This document shows, piece by piece, positions 8,102 to 15,701 of a stretch of 64,000 nt of DNA (its first letter is position 1; every line of letters begins with the position of its first letter). The notes beneath the pieces are model-generated. The model ran no database searches. It was not told the DNA's origin and saw nothing but the letters and a program-made list of their open reading frames with translations. Position numbers and translations under genes: made by a program. Source of the DNA: 2-02-FULL-55-14 sp964534125 (GTDB lineage Bacteria > Bacteroidota > Ignavibacteria > UBA10030); the NCBI GenBank assembly GCA_964534125.1, contig CAZHOJ010000003.1:124001-188000 (forward strand), in the 5' to 3' direction.

Positions 8102-8845
8102 CTAGCCCTTCGCAGCCTGATTGACGAATGTGATGATCCCAAGCCAGGACATGACCTTCATGATGGGATATGTTGGGTCGAGCTCGAACCAGCGCACGGC
8201 AAAGTTCGACCGGCTTGGATACTTGTGATGATTGTTCTGAAAAAGCTCTCCCATCGTCAGGAAATCGAACGGGAGCGAGTTCTTCGAGAAATCCTCTGTG
8301 TCATGAAAATTGACATATCCATACTTGTGGCCGAACCAGTTCACGATCGCCCCGTGCACCGGACCCATGACGAACTGCATGGGAAGGAAGAGCCACATCC
8401 ACCATTCCGTCGCAAACTGCCAGTAGAACAGGCCATACACGACTCCCCAGAGAATGCGGGGAGTCCACATGTTGGCGTACGTATCGAATGACGGCCACTC
8501 GGGCACGTTCTTGTCGAAGCCGGCCTCCGGCGCCACCCTCCGCAGCAGGTAGTCCAGGTAGACATCCTTCGTGCGGAGCATCATGTGGATCATGCTCGAG
8601 AAATAGTGGGGCGAATGAGGGTCCTTCTCCGTATCGCTGTAGGCATGATGCATCCGGTGCATGATGGCATAGGCACGCGGATTAAGGAACGACGAACCCT
8701 GTGTGACGAAGGTGAAGATGTAGAAGAACTTTTCCCATGCGGGGGACATAGTGAACATCTTATGGGCCGCATACCGGTGGAGAAAGAAGGTCTGGGAGAA
8801 GAGCGACAGAACCCAGTGGGCCACGAAGAAGACAACAATTTCCAT
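8102..8845 (-). CDS. Membrane fatty acid desaturase
   Basis: A 247-residue membrane di-iron desaturase. All histidine boxes are visible: HRYAAH (about residues 24-29), HRMHH (about 63-67) and NNHH near residue 205, with hydrophobic segments between them. The enzyme family inserts a double bond in acyl-CoA or acyl-lipid chains using oxygen. It is short compared with many delta-9 desaturases (about 300 residues) but has the full motif set. It is the first gene of the eight-gene operon, so it probably supplies the unsaturated chain that the two CFA-type methyltransferases modify. A sigma-70-like promoter candidate lies about 65-90 bp upstream. Confidence 0.9.
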   Translation of the reverse strand: MEIVVFFVAHWVLSLFSQTFFLHRYAAHKMFTMSPAWEKFFYIFTFVTQGSSFLNPRAYAIMHRMHHAYSDTEKDPHSPHYFSSMIHMMLRTKDVYLDYLLRRVAPEAGFDKNVPEWPSFDTYANMWTPRILWGVVYGLFYWQFATEWWMWLFLPMQFVMGPVHGAIVNWFGHKYGYVNFHDTEDFSKNSLPFDFLTMGELFQNNHHKYPSRSNFAVRWFELDPTYPIMKVMSWLGIITFVNQAAKG

Positions 8846-8908
8846 GAGCTTCCTTTCGGTGCTTCAAGGATGAAAGCGATAATGAGGCCGGAAAGACTGG
8901 TAGTCGCT

Positions 8909-8937
8909 ATGATACCTCATACTGTTTGCCATTGCAA
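8909..8937 (-). promoter_or_regulatory. Candidate sigma-70-type promoter for the desaturase operon
   Basis: Reading the minus strand, TTGCAA (8937-8932) is followed after 17 bp by TATCAT (8914-8909). The spacing is ideal and the -10 differs from consensus at one base. It is the only good match in the gap between the desaturase start and the upstream terminator. Promoter preferences of this phylum are less well known, so the call is tentative. Confidence 0.35.
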
Positions 8938-8954
8938 TCCTGCCCGGAACGGGC

Positions 8955-8979
8955 AAAAAAAGTCCCGTCATTGACGGGA
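8955..8979 (-). terminator. Terminator of the sigma/anti-sigma transcript
   Basis: On the minus strand, TCCCGTC-AAT-GACGGGA is followed by C and a run of seven Ts. It sits about 130 bp beyond the anti-sigma stop codon and upstream of the desaturase promoter candidate, separating the two transcripts. The gap 8846-9108 holds only this terminator, the promoter candidate and no gene. Confidence 0.75.
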
Positions 8980-9108
8980 TATCGCTACAACGCATGATCC
9001 AGGGAGATGATTCCCATGGGCCTGCCTGGCGGCCCTAAAAATCACATCTCAATGCGCGAATTCCTCCGGATGTGTTGAAAATCCCAACATGCGCACCGTC
9101 GACCCTCA

Positions 9109-10110
9109 TCATCGCACAGGAGGAGTGAGACCGAGATCCTTGAGAGAGATGAGGAAGTCGCGCTTCCCGACGCGGACCTGGAGTGAATCCACGCCGATCT
9201 GCGATACAGTGGCATTCGCCAACTCAGTATCATCAAGGGTTCCCGGGGGATACAACGTCACCAGCAGGGAATCACCGACCTGTTGCAGACGAACCGGGAC
9301 AGACTCGTCGGACCCGGCGACGATCGTCTGCATCTCCCTGTCTGCCTCGAAGAACGGGAGCTGTCGGATCACGGTCGATCGCCATCCCTGAATGTACCGG
9401 TCCTCACGAAGCAGCGCCTTTCTTCTGCCATCGGCCTCCATTGCCTGCGCTGCGGCAGCAGCCGGGGCGGGGAGTTCGTGATCCAATTCCCTCTTCAGTC
9501 TCGTGGCGATTGTCCACACCGTACGTGCCCGCCTCCCGCCACTCTCACCAAGGATATCTTCCGAACGATCGGCTGCGGCTTCCTCATGGATAGCCTGCAA
9601 ACCGGCTCCGGCCGCTGCATCTCTCGCCCGGGCCTCTTCCTCCCTTCGTGGTGACGAGACTTCGACCGGTCGCGACATTTCGGACGGTGCTGCCTCTGAG
9701 ACAACCTCATCAGCATCGGCTGACTCAGCTTCCGCTTCAGGCTTTGCCTCTGCTGACGCACCGGGGACCAGCTCTTCCTGGTGCGGCATATCCGGCTCGT
9801 CCCCCGGAATGTACCAGACCGCGATCGCCAGGACCAGCGTTGCAGCAAGACCGACCCAACGATACATCGTCGTCCGGCCTGATCGGCGGGCCGCCAACAT
9901 CGCCTGCAGATCTGACTTGAGCTGCTTCCGCGCGAATGCCTGCACCCCGCGAACCATGTCCCGTTCCGCGCTCACCCTTCGCCTGCAGGACTCGCACACG
10001 GCAAGATGACCGTCAAGCTTCTCCCGCTCGCGGTGGTCCAGTTCCTCTCTCAGATACCGGTCGAGCAATTCGTCATCGCCGACCCAATGCATGCCATGAT
10101 CCTCAGCCAT
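9109..10110 (-). CDS. Zinc-finger anti-sigma factor, membrane-anchored
   Basis: A 333-residue protein. The N-terminal ~70 residues form a zf-HC2-type anti-sigma domain with HLAVCESC (His-x3-Cys-x2-Cys). One membrane helix follows at about residues 82-100 (WVGLAATLVLAIAVWYI). A long low-complexity Ala/Glu-rich linker leads to a C-terminal periplasmic domain with no motif I recognise. It overlaps the sigma factor gene by 8 bp and should hold that sigma factor inactive until a signal arrives. Its closeness to the fatty-acid operon recalls the RpoE/ChrR arrangement, but the ChrR cupin sensor domain is absent, so the signal is unknown. Confidence 0.8.
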   Translation of the reverse strand: MAEDHGMHWVGDDELLDRYLREELDHREREKLDGHLAVCESCRRRVSAERDMVRGVQAFARKQLKSDLQAMLAARRSGRTTMYRWVGLAATLVLAIAVWYIPGDEPDMPHQEELVPGASAEAKPEAEAESADADEVVSEAAPSEMSRPVEVSSPRREEEARARDAAAGAGLQAIHEEAAADRSEDILGESGGRRARTVWTIATRLKRELDHELPAPAAAAAQAMEADGRRKALLREDRYIQGWRSTVIRQLPFFEADREMQTIVAGSDESVPVRLQQVGDSLLVTLYPPGTLDDTELANATVSQIGVDSLQVRVGKRDFLISLKDLGLTPPVR

Positions 10111-10675
10111 CGCTCATCTTCTGCATCAGCAGACGCAGCCTTTCTTTGCATTGATACTTCTTTGCCTTCGCGGTGTTCGCATTAGCGAGCCCAAGCACCT
10201 GCGCGATCTCCTCCATCGGCAGGTTCTCCCAATAGAAGAGGACCAGCAGTGACCGACAGAGCGCATCGAGCCTGCCGAGGGCAGCCTCAACGCCTGCAGT
10301 CTCCTGCTCCTGAATGATCACATCGTCGATCGCCGGCTCATCGGAAGCCAGCATATCCGGATCGGGAGGGTCATCCGCATCCCGTGATCGCTGCCGCAGC
10401 CGCCTGAGCCAGAGCTTCCTCGCCACGCCATAGATGAAGGTGCTCAGGGCGGACCGCTCTTCGAAAACGCCTTTTCTGATCTTCTCCCACAGGATGACGA
10501 TCGCTTCCTGAAGCACATCCTCACCGTCGTCGCCCGACCCACCGTTGCGTGTGACGAGCGTCACGACAGGCCTGCGGTTCCGATCGAACAGGTCCAGTAA
10601 GGCTTTTCTGTCCCCATTGCGGATCCTCCGGACAAGCTCGGATTCCCGTTCCTGATATGTCATGTCCGGAGACAT
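10103..10675 (-). CDS. ECF-family RNA polymerase sigma factor
   Basis: A 190-residue ECF sigma factor. Region 2 spans about residues 10-85 (LVRRIRNGDRKALLDLFDRN ... DVLQEAIVILWEKI ... FIYGVARKLW), followed by a linker rich in Asp and Pro. Region 4 is at about 125-185 (ALCRSLLVLFYWENLPMEEIAQVLG ... RLRLLMQKM). It drives genes opposed by the downstream anti-sigma. The start is ATG 10675 with AAAGG 4-5 nt upstream; an internal ATG four codons on is possible. The divergent VWA gene at 10766 and the desaturase operon are candidate targets. Confidence 0.88.
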   Translation of the reverse strand: MSPDMTYQERESELVRRIRNGDRKALLDLFDRNRRPVVTLVTRNGGSGDDGEDVLQEAIVILWEKIRKGVFEERSALSTFIYGVARKLWLRRLRQRSRDADDPPDPDMLASDEPAIDDVIIQEQETAGVEAALGRLDALCRSLLVLFYWENLPMEEIAQVLGLANANTAKAKKYQCKERLRLLMQKMSDG

Positions 10676-10765
10676 TTACCTTTCTCTGGTGAATGCGATC
10701 AACAAGCACGAAGTAAACAAACGTAACACTTCCGCCATATCCATTCAACTCAGGAGGACCAGGCC

Positions 10766-12073
10766 ATGAGAACACTTTTCACGCTGTTCGCCGCGTTGCT
10801 GCTCGTCATTCCCAGCGATGCGAACGACAAGAACATCCGGGTCACAGCCCGGGTGAACACGCCGGTGATTTCGATTCAAGGAGGAAGGATCTTCGTCCAG
10901 GTGACGGTCACCACACCCCGGCTTCGGATCCCCACCCGCGCCCCGATGGCACTCACCGTCGTCCTCGACAGGAGCGGCTCGATGGGCGAAGAGCGGAAAA
11001 TGGATTTCGCGAAGCAGGCGCTCCACAAGCTCATCGACCAGCTGCACCGAAATGACATTTTCTCGCTCGTCATCTATGATGATGTCGTCGACGTCGTACA
11101 GCATCCCGTGCGTGTGACGGACAAGACACGACTCCATTCGCTCGTGGATGACATCTATCCCCGAGGGGCGACCAACCTGGGCGGCGGATTGCAGGAAGGC
11201 CTCCGGCTCGCAGTGCAGCACGCCCGAAAAGAGATCACGAGCCGCGTGATCCTTCTGTCCGATGGACTGGCGAACCGGGGCCTTACGGACCCGATGCAGT
11301 TGAACGCCATGGCGCATCGATTCCGCCGTCAGTCAGTCAGTGTCACCGCGATGGGTGTCGGGCTTGACTACAACGAGAACCTGATGGTCGGACTTGCCGA
11401 AAGCGGAGGCGGTAACTACTACTTCATCGAAAGCCCGTCGACGCTGGCGTCGATCATGCACAGGGAGCTCAAGGACGCCTCCTCGATAGCCTGCCGCAAT
11501 GCTGTGCTGGAGTTCGACCTGGGTACCGGCATCGAGGTGCGCGATGTGATCGGATATTCATGGGAACGGAGAGGATCAGGCGGAGCGATCTCACTGGGCG
11601 ACCTGTACCAGGAAGAGGAACGGGAGATCACATTGGAACTGATGGTGCCGGGAGGCAGGGACAAGACGACGGTTTTCGAGGGGAACGTGACATTCGAAGG
11701 CACTGAAGTTGCCCGACAGGAAAAAGCTGCGACGGCTCTCATCGCATTCACGCAGGACGAACGGGCCATCGAGCATAACCGGGACCTCGATGTTCAGGGA
11801 AAGGCCGACATAGCGGTCTCGACACGGAAGGTGGAAGAAGCTCTTGATGCACTCGATGCGGGAGATGAAGCCGAAGCAGTTGTTCGGCTCGAGGAGGCAA
11901 AGAGCGTGCTGTCCGCATCGCCGGCAGCCTCGGGCGCAGGATCTGCGGAGATCCGGGAACAGCTCGGGCGACTCGACGCATTCAAGGACAGCGTGATGAC
12001 CTCAGACACGCGGCGCGCAAAGAAGGCGATCCAGTACGAGAACTATCTGCAGCAGAAGAGCAAGAAGCAGTAG
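10766..12073 (+). CDS. Exported von Willebrand factor type A domain protein
   Basis: A 435-residue protein with a signal peptide (about residues 1-19). The VWA domain starts near residue 60 with a complete MIDAS motif, DRSGSM, plus a conserved GATNLGGGL (the MIDAS threonine) and LLSDGLANRG. A C-terminal region of about 130 residues is helical and Glu/Ala-rich (tetratricopeptide-like spacing but no clear repeat). A strong AGGAGG lies 8 nt before ATG 10766. The gene is divergent from the ECF sigma operon and shares the 90-bp gap with it. I infer a periplasmic metal-dependent protein-interaction role. Confidence 0.85.
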   Translation: MRTLFTLFAALLLVIPSDANDKNIRVTARVNTPVISIQGGRIFVQVTVTTPRLRIPTRAPMALTVVLDRSGSMGEERKMDFAKQALHKLIDQLHRNDIFSLVIYDDVVDVVQHPVRVTDKTRLHSLVDDIYPRGATNLGGGLQEGLRLAVQHARKEITSRVILLSDGLANRGLTDPMQLNAMAHRFRRQSVSVTAMGVGLDYNENLMVGLAESGGGNYYFIESPSTLASIMHRELKDASSIACRNAVLEFDLGTGIEVRDVIGYSWERRGSGGAISLGDLYQEEEREITLELMVPGGRDKTTVFEGNVTFEGTEVARQEKAATALIAFTQDERAIEHNRDLDVQGKADIAVSTRKVEEALDALDAGDEAEAVVRLEEAKSVLSASPAASGAGSAEIREQLGRLDAFKDSVMTSDTRRAKKAIQYENYLQQKSKKQ

Positions 12074-12104
12074 CGCGCGATCGAGAATATTCCAGCGGAA
12101 TCAG

Positions 12105-12134
12105 GAGGGCCCTCCGGGGCCCTCTTCTATTATT
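12105..12134. terminator. Bidirectional terminator between convergent genes
   Basis: GAGGGCCC-TCCG-GGGCCCTC is followed on the plus strand by TTCTATTATT. It lies between the stop of the VWA gene and the stop of the aldolase-like gene and can serve both. Confidence 0.75.
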
Positions 12135-13482
12135 CCCCCCGGGAAGACAGCCGCGCCCCGAGGATCTTTGGGAACGAACCTACCATGACTTCATCGACGG
12201 TGCACCCGGTCTGTGCAATGTCGTCCTCTGTGAAAGCCCCGCAGGCGTACCCTTTGGCGAAGAACTGGAGGAGCCCCAGTCCCGTGGCGATGTCGTCAAA
12301 AGCCTGTGAAACGAGGCGCGCCCGGGCAGACTGCTGCAGGAACGACGACAGGCGTATCGTTGCCTCATCCTTATCGCGCAGGAACAGTGAGAAGACCGCT
12401 GCGTAGCGCGGTATCAACTGAGAGGGATGAAGGTCCCACCCCTGATAGTAGCCGAACATCAGGGAGTGGCCCACATGCTCAAAGACCTCCCGCCAGGCGC
12501 TCCGCACCGCCCGGTCATTCTCCGCACGCATGCGAGGTGTGAGCTTCGATTCCCTATGGCGAGCGATCGGGATCGTGTTCACGGCACCGTCGGAGATCCA
12601 GACGTGCTCCGACGAGCCGATGACCGAGGTGACAGCGCGCAGATGGTCCGCGCTCGGATGGCGAAAGCCCTGCTGCGACCCGACGATGCCCAGCGAGGAG
12701 AGGTAGTCGTAGAGTCCAAGGTGCAGCCCCCGTACGCGTCCCTTCCCTGCCTGGACCAGCTGTGACAGGTACGTGCCCCGCGCGTCCGACATCACGACCC
12801 GGGGATGCTCGACCATCAGCTCGATGCGGATGGTCCCGAGGCGCAGCCCGTAGTCCGTCTCGATGATCCCAAGCCGCCCTGACAGGTGCTCGACCTCAGC
12901 GATGGTTGTGACCTTCGGGAGCGTCACGGCAAATCCCGCGGGGATTCGTCCGGAAGAAGCCCGCAGCAGCTCACGCATATACAGATCGAGCGTCCGGAAC
13001 GACCGATCTCTGTGGGCGGAGGAAAGTGGTTTCACCCGGATGCCAAAGAATGGCGGAAGCGTGCCGTCCGCGAATGCCTGCGCGGTCTCCGCCGCAGACC
13101 GCATCGCATCCCTGTCCTCTTCAGCACCCGTCCGGAATCCGTAGCCATCCTCGAAATCGATCCGGAAATCCTCGACCGGTTCGGTCCTCAGCTTGTGGAG
13201 GAGCCGTTCATACACTTCGAAGGCGAACCATGCTCCGGGAGATTCTGTCCGGGCCGCAATGGTCTTCCGGCGGAGACGTTTGAGGAGTGACATGCGGGCC
13301 TTCTTCGTGCGAGGAAAGTCCGCCGCCTCGGGCAGCCCGAGAGCCTCTGCGAGGGCAAAGCAATCGGGGGCGACCGACTGCAGCTGACTGAGAGCAAGAT
13401 GCCCCATCCTCGGGACCGTCTCCGATTTAAAGAGGTTAGCCCCTCCGTACAGCGTGTGGACCGGCTGTCTGTTCAGGGACAC
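12130..13482 (-). CDS. CitE/HpcH-like aldolase superfamily protein (DUF6986-like)
   Basis: A 450-residue protein with features of the CitE/HpcH TIM-barrel superfamily: DFEDGYGFR near residue 130 (acidic metal ligand region), PKVTTIAEVEHL, and IELMVEHPRVV. Ordinary CitE proteins are about 300 residues, so this belongs to the longer DUF6986-type group whose substrate is unknown. The start is GTG 13482, 4 bp after the TerC stop, with GAGGAGGG 9 nt upstream. The frame is open well into terC, but an in-gene start would be implausible. It forms a two-gene operon with terC. Confidence 0.7.
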   Translation of the reverse strand: MSLNRQPVHTLYGGANLFKSETVPRMGHLALSQLQSVAPDCFALAEALGLPEAADFPRTKKARMSLLKRLRRKTIAARTESPGAWFAFEVYERLLHKLRTEPVEDFRIDFEDGYGFRTGAEEDRDAMRSAAETAQAFADGTLPPFFGIRVKPLSSAHRDRSFRTLDLYMRELLRASSGRIPAGFAVTLPKVTTIAEVEHLSGRLGIIETDYGLRLGTIRIELMVEHPRVVMSDARGTYLSQLVQAGKGRVRGLHLGLYDYLSSLGIVGSQQGFRHPSADHLRAVTSVIGSSEHVWISDGAVNTIPIARHRESKLTPRMRAENDRAVRSAWREVFEHVGHSLMFGYYQGWDLHPSQLIPRYAAVFSLFLRDKDEATIRLSSFLQQSARARLVSQAFDDIATGLGLLQFFAKGYACGAFTEDDIAQTGCTVDEVMVGSFPKILGARLSSRGE

Positions 13483-13486
13483 GGCC

Positions 13487-14233
13487 TCAGCCCTCCTCGA
13501 CGGGGACGTTCCGCAACCGGACCGGTTTCGAGGTGCGGGAACGCATGCGGAGGTTGAGCATTTCGACGAAGACGGAGAAGGCCATGGAGAAGTAGATGTA
13601 TCCCTTCGGGATATGGTTGTCGAAACCTTCCGCAATGAGCGTCACGCCGATGAGCAGCAGGAACGCCAGCGCCAGCATCTTCACGGTCGGATGCCGGTGA
13701 ACGAACGCGCTGATGGGCCCCGAGAAGGCCATCATGAAGATGACCGCAATGACCACGGCGCTGACCATGATGGCCAGTTCCTTGACCATGCCGACGGCGG
13801 TGATGACCGAATCGAGAGAGAAAACGATGTCGAGAAGCATGATCTGCACGATAACGGACCAGAACGATACCCCTTCCTTCGCAGCCGATCCGTCCTGTTC
13901 GCCTTCGAGTTTCGAGTGGATCTCGTGCGTGCTTTTGGCGACGAGGAAGAGACCACCGGTGACAAGTATGATATCGCGTCCGGAGATATCCTGCGAAAGA
14001 ACGGTGAAGAGCGTGTCCCCGAGCGACATGATCCAGGAGAGCGAGAAGAGCAGGCCGATGCGCATGAACATGGCGAGGCCCAGACCGGTGAGTCGGGCTG
14101 ACGGCTGCCGCTCCGCCGGAAGCCGTCCCGACAGGATGGAGATGAAGATGATGTTGTCGATGCCGAGGACGATCTCGAGCGCTGTGAGGGTGATGAGCGC
14201 AATCCACCCTTCGCCGGTGAAGATCCATTCCAT
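13487..14233 (-). CDS. TerC family integral membrane protein
   Basis: A 248-residue protein with seven or so helices. It has the TerC hallmark acidic motifs inside helices: LEIVLGIDNIIFISIL near residue 20 and LLDIVFSLDSVITAVGMV near residue 135, plus PKGYIYFSMAFSVFVEMLN at the end. TerC relatives such as Alx export manganese or support protein secretion-linked metal loading. The first gene of a pair with the aldolase-like gene 4 bp downstream. Confidence 0.9.
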   Translation of the reverse strand: MEWIFTGEGWIALITLTALEIVLGIDNIIFISILSGRLPAERQPSARLTGLGLAMFMRIGLLFSLSWIMSLGDTLFTVLSQDISGRDIILVTGGLFLVAKSTHEIHSKLEGEQDGSAAKEGVSFWSVIVQIMLLDIVFSLDSVITAVGMVKELAIMVSAVVIAVIFMMAFSGPISAFVHRHPTVKMLALAFLLLIGVTLIAEGFDNHIPKGYIYFSMAFSVFVEMLNLRMRSRTSKPVRLRNVPVEEG

Positions 14234-14312
14234 AGGAAGACGCCTTCAGGAACTGTGGGATGAGTACTGCAATAGTACGGAGCAATCGTATCGCATGAAA
14301 GCGTTGCCCGTG

Positions 14313-14341
14313 TTGTTTCTCCTGCGCCGGTTCTGTACAAT
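14313..14341 (+). promoter_or_regulatory. Candidate sigma-70-type promoter for the cytosine-deaminase-like gene
   Basis: TTGTTT (14313-14318) and TACAAT (14336-14341) are separated by 17 bp. The -10 box ends 5 bp before ATG 14347, so transcription would begin at or within the first codons. Either the mRNA is leaderless or translation starts at the internal ATG 14380. Confidence 0.35.
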
Positions 14342-14346
14342 AGGAC

Positions 14347-14802
14347 ATGGCCGATCTTCTTGAGAACGCTGAAGGATTCATGGCAATCGCCCTTGAGGAA
14401 GCGCGGGCTTCCCTGAAGGAAGGAGGGATACCGGTCGGCGCAGTGCTTGTGAAGGACGGACGGGTCCTCGGGCGGGGACGCAACCGCCACCTCCAGAACA
14501 ACGATCCGACCGCTCATGCTGAGATCGAGTGCCTTCGCGATGCCGGCTCGCAGGAATCGTACAAGGGGATGACGCTTTACATCACGACGATGCCGTGCCA
14601 TCTGTGCGCCGGTGCGATCGTCCAGTTCGGCATCGAGTATGTCGTTGTAGGAGAGCGGCAGAACTACAGCGGAGCCGCATCCTTCCTTAAGGACCATTGG
14701 ATCCAGGTGGGCCGACTGAAAAGCGAGGAATGCGTCAACCTCCTGGCCTCGTACATCGAGAAGCACGGGGATGTGTGGAGGAAGGACGTCGGGGAGCGCT
14801 AG
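14347..14802 (+). CDS. Cytosine deaminase-like protein (yeast Fcy1 type)
   Basis: A 151-residue zinc-dependent deaminase. The catalytic motifs are HAEIECL (His and proton-shuttling Glu) and MPCHLCAGAI (Cys-x2-Cys zinc ligands). The KEGGIPVGAVLV start of the core, the VVGERQNYSG segment and the C-terminal WRKDVGE resemble yeast cytosine deaminase (158 residues) more than TadA or bacterial CodA. The likely reaction is deamination of cytosine to uracil, though other small bases are possible. ATG 14347 is used here; ATG 14380 (MAIALEEAR) is an alternative that aligns with the family start and has GAAGGA just upstream. It is followed by a repeat cluster and a guanine deaminase. Confidence 0.8.
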   Translation: MADLLENAEGFMAIALEEARASLKEGGIPVGAVLVKDGRVLGRGRNRHLQNNDPTAHAEIECLRDAGSQESYKGMTLYITTMPCHLCAGAIVQFGIEYVVVGERQNYSGAASFLKDHWIQVGRLKSEECVNLLASYIEKHGDVWRKDVGER

Positions 14803-14823
14803 GAGCTTGCGGAAAAACGTTTC

Positions 14824-15070
14824 TTGCCTGCCTGACTGCGTCACGCAGGCAAGCCACGTCCCCGCCTGCCATTGGAGATCCAAAAAGGCGGGCAGGCGCA
14901 ACGGTCTTGATGGATCATGCAGGCAGCGCCTGCCTGACGAATACCTGCCCGCCGAATATCTGCAGGCGGGCCTACAGGCAGGCACGCGACGATTTTACGT
15001 ATTTTCTAACGCTGCGTACGTTGCTCCCGTCGCGTGCGTTGCCTGCCTCGCCGCAGGCGGGCGAGAAACC
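14824..15070. repeat. Cluster of GCCTGCC/GGCAGGC palindromic repeats
   Basis: The 374-bp gap between the two deaminase genes contains no convincing gene. At least seven CCTGCC/GGCAGG hexamers occur in about 240 bp. They form inverted pairs, for example TTGCCTGC with GCAGGCAA (14825-14852) and GCCCGCC with GGCGGGC (14947-14971). It resembles a REP-type extragenic palindrome cluster, but I do not recognise a named family. Confidence 0.6.
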
Positions 15071-15176
15071 TACCGTGAAGCGTATTTCCGCACCCTGCTA
15101 GGGAGGCATTGAGAAGATCTTTCACCCCGCCATACCTGCAGGTGTTCCTCAGGGAGGCGCAACGACCACCACGGCC

Positions 15177-15665
15177 ATGAATGATCGGATGAGCACATCG
15201 CCGGAAACATATCTGCGCCGGGCGATCCAACTGGCGGAGGAGAATGCCTCCTCCGGACGCGGAGGTCCGTTCGGGTGCGTGATCGTGAAGGACGGCAGCA
15301 TCATCGCCGAAGGAACGAATCTCGTCACCGGAACGCATGACCCGACGGCGCACGCAGAGATCGTCGCTATCCGGAAGGCCTGCAGATCCCTCGGAGCCTT
15401 CCAGCTCACGGGTTGCGAAGTGTTTGCATCGTGTGAACCGTGCCCGATGTGCATGGGGGCAATCTACTGGGCGCGCCCGGCGCGGCTCTACTATGCCGCC
15501 AGCCAGGAAGATGCGGCGAAGTCCGGTTTCGACGACGCATTCATACGCAAGGAGATGGCAACGCCGGAGCAGGACCGTTCATTGCCGGTGGTGAGGTTGA
15601 TGGAGGAAGAAGGAAAGCGGCCGTTCGCAGTCTGGGATGGTCTCTCCGGCAGGAAGCCGTACTGA
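15177..15665 (+). CDS. guaD: Guanine deaminase (GuaD-like)
   Basis: A 162-residue cytidine-deaminase-fold enzyme very similar in motif order to Bacillus subtilis guanine deaminase (156 residues): GGPFGCVIVKDG, DPTAHAEIVAIRKAC, SCEPCPMCMGAIYWARP, FDDAFIRKE and a final Tyr (GRKPY). It should convert guanine to xanthine. HAE supplies the zinc His and catalytic Glu, and PCPMC the two cysteines. Start ATG 15177 or ATG 15189; neither has a strong ribosome site. Confidence 0.88.
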   Translation: MNDRMSTSPETYLRRAIQLAEENASSGRGGPFGCVIVKDGSIIAEGTNLVTGTHDPTAHAEIVAIRKACRSLGAFQLTGCEVFASCEPCPMCMGAIYWARPARLYYAASQEDAAKSGFDDAFIRKEMATPEQDRSLPVVRLMEEEGKRPFAVWDGLSGRKPY

Positions 15666-15701
15666 CCTGACTTCAACGATCGTCATTTCGTCGCTCCACC
15701 C

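Noticed and set aside
8941..8955. TGCCCG-GAA-CGGGCA hairpin
   Set aside because: It is followed by A residues on the plus strand and preceded by the T run on the minus strand, so it does not read as a terminator by itself; the adjacent hairpin at 8963-8979 does.
13473..14501. 342- and 417-codon minus-strand frames overlapping terC and the deaminase gene
   Set aside because: terC and the deaminase both have full motif sets in other frames. These frames are Arg/His/Ser-rich shadows.
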